Origin: Polytrichum commune
Taxonomy: Eukaryota; Streptophyta; Polytrichopsida; Polytrichales; Polytrichaceae
Direction of reading: 5' to 3'
Assembly: GCA_950295325.1 (NCBI GenBank)
Contig: OX485806.1
Coordinates: forward strand, 39,868,001 to 39,932,000
Length of the DNA stretch: 64,000 bases
In this document: positions 61,956 through 64,000 of the stretch, in pieces
Position numbering within the stretch: the stretch's first letter is position 1
How the letters are laid out: each line of letters starts with the position of its first letter
The notes under the pieces: model-generated
Database searches by the model: none
Seen by the model: the letters and a program-made list of their open reading frames with translations, nothing else
Told to the model about the DNA's origin: nothing
Program-made: the position numbers and the translations under genes

Positions 61956-64000
61956 CCAAGAAGCCTCAATTTATTAAGAAGCGGGCCCGCCCCCGCCAGA
62001 AGCAAATTGGATCCAACTGAGGTTTGGGCAGCCTTCTCGACGTTCGGGTCGAAGATTTCCTCAGAGACCGTGCCCTCATCAACTTAATACACCAAAAATT
62101 AAAAAAATAACTAAGTTCTTTGTTTCATGTGTAGGCATAGTATATATCATAACTAACAGCTACATACTCTACTCTACTTTAATATACAACATACGCAACG
62201 AGATGTTGACCTTGACTTTGGCTCCATTGTAAAGCTCAAATGGCACTCATAAACATGTGCCTTCATTGTGTCGATCAATGTTGGCAATCGGTTGGACTAG
62301 AATTCCTTTAAGGTATGCGCGCCTATAACTGACACTTTCAACTCCACATAAGCCGTTTGGCCTTTGGATGGGATCGTGAAACTTGTCATCCGGTTAGCAA
62401 TTGTGAATGATGAATATTAGTGTTTAAAATGTCAAAATCCGAGTCGAGATGCACAAGTTATAAGTGGTGAAAGTGAAGATTTTTTTCTTTTTCTTTTTCT
62501 TTTAAGGGGTCATATAGGTTCTCTCAGTTGTGGTAACTATTGAATCTAGAACAATGTTCTTATTTTGATCACACAGTCCAATCTCATCATAACACGAATA
62601 TGTTTGGTTTTCGTTCTTAACTACAAGCCTTGCCATACACCACCTAAATATAGGTGTATGCATAAGATTGTTGCTCGATTAAGGCATGCTTGACTCAATG
62701 CATGTGATCCTACATGGCCACTTCCAAACTCCACAAACAATTTGGGTTGTTGGATTTCAGCTTTCAAGTCCCAACACTGGAGTTGAGAAGAACAAGTTAT
62801 AAGAGAAAGAAAGAAAAGAAAGAGAGGGGGGGGGGGGGGAGAGAAAAAAGAAACGTCAATGTGTGCACATTGACATGCAATGTCCGTTCACCGCCTCCTA
62901 TCCGAGGCATGGTGTTCATGGTGGGGGGGAGGTGGCTTAGTGCATGTTTTTAATAGGTAACTCGAGTTAGATTTTTAGTCAATAGTTTTTTACATGTATT
63001 TTGTTGGGAGAGAAAGTTGGTTACTTCAACGGGATCATGGCTTGTTTTTTTTTTTTTTTTTGAGTCTCCTTTTTCATTTAGGATGATATGTGTTAGGTAT
63101 CGGATTGAGAACTGTGAGAAAGTTTCCATTAGTTTGTGGACTTTATTGGGAGGGATTCTAAGGTTGAGAAGTCTTTGGGTGGTGGTAGCGTGGATGAATC
63201 CTCGTATGTATGTTAGACTAATTGTTGGTGGTAGGTCAAAATGAAGATAACATTATATAATTTCATGGTTGTGTTCGCTCAACTTGGAAATGATTCTAAA
63301 ATAATGGTTGGCTTGTGTAGAAGTTTCATTGGATTTCACTATGAATTTGAAACCACGTGTGAAGCTATATGAGATATGGGCAAATTTCCTATATTGAGGG
63401 GGCCATCTAAACGTGTACATAACATCGACATGGGTCCCACCTTTGTGCTAGAGCCTACCTAGGCAATTGCAAAATATAAATTTAACGAAAACACATTCCG
63501 CACTTCAAATAATGTTGTGAAGATTATAAACATTCACATGGGCCGTCCCAATCATGTGTATTGTTGACCAAAAGTGGTGTCATTCTTTAGTACACATTCC
63601 AATCTCATTTCAACATGTATCTTATAACTGCATGTTCTTGAATACAACCCTTGCCATATACCACTCAAATATATATATATATCCAATTAAGAAAAATACC
63701 ATTATAAGGCCTACACACCTTACACCTCATTTTCTTGGTAAGTGTGGTTGGTTGACGTCAACACTCTAAGTTGTTTGACATATGTGGGAGTTCCATAACA
63801 AAACAAGAACTATGAGATTGAATGAGAAAGATGAGAGCCAAACTTGAAATTTATGGAGTCTAGTTGAATTTCCCATTCTATATTGGATGCAAGAGGATTT
63901 CATTCATGCGTGGAATATAGAGCACACTTGGGTGCCCTAGGACACGAATTCAAGAGTTTCACAAGATTCATCTTCATTTCATTCAAAGGACATGCATTCA
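61956..64000. other. No gene seen; scattered copies of repeat family E
   Basis: Copies related to 36905-37330 appear near 62328-62460 and 62700-62790 (CACTTCCAAACTCCACAAAC, TTGTTGGAT), with a further weak stretch near 63590-63690. A G homopolymer lies at about 62826-62839. Frames here are short and unrecognised. Confidence 0.5.

Overview
This window reads as nuclear DNA from a land plant. It has two spliced protein genes at the left end, both on the minus strand, followed by about 50 kb of AT-rich, repeat-dominated DNA in which I found no intact gene. The kinase has the conserved plant GSK3/shaggy architecture with nine short GT-AG introns (115-258 bp). I cannot name the species. The compact introns and the kinase N-terminus are compatible with a non-flowering plant, but that is only an impression.

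Layout. Positions 1-1236: the 5' part of a glycyl-tRNA synthetase gene (exons 1 and 2; the gene continues off the left edge). Its first intron carries a ~255 bp tandem triplication. Its 5' leader is open in frame for 67 codons upstream of the AUG, contains no Asp/Glu codon and carries two telo-box motifs. Positions 1441-4400: intergenic, with one diverged direct repeat. Positions 5725-8559: a complete 428-residue GSK3/shaggy-like kinase in ten coding exons, preceded by a likely 5' leader exon. Positions 10600-12050: GC-rich, with GA/CT and GGT microsatellites, a plausible promoter/leader zone for the kinase. Positions 11940-13870: three diverged copies of one repeat.

The rest of the window is a graveyard of mostly non-autonomous transposons and tandem repeats. 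Several can be bounded by terminal inverted repeats (TIRs) plus target-site duplications (TSDs) read directly from the sequence: three copies of one PIF/Harbinger-type element with TTA/TAA duplications (35805-36363, 46632-47195, 60040-60625); a fourth TTA-flanked element of another family (31355-31848); a 1.13 kb hAT-type element with a perfect 8-bp duplication (42439-43570), for which a related repeat nearby supplies the empty site; a TTAA-flanked, piggyBac-like element with 14-bp perfect TIRs (49682-50273); and a 255-bp TIR family with two full copies and several fragments (17137-17391, 59563-59806). There is also a decayed non-LTR retrotransposon tail (about 38668-39108).

Tandem structures include a recent 2 x 216 bp duplication (19684-20115), a ~177-206 bp satellite-like array carrying a TATG microsatellite in each unit (43660-44445), and an array at 60626-61930 whose units each end in a copy of the Harbinger-type TIR that lies directly to its left.

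The two genes have unrelated jobs (translation and signalling), and nothing suggests that they work together. I found no RNA genes, no CRISPR array and no novel multi-gene system. The most notable material is the transposon structure and the open leader of the synthetase gene.
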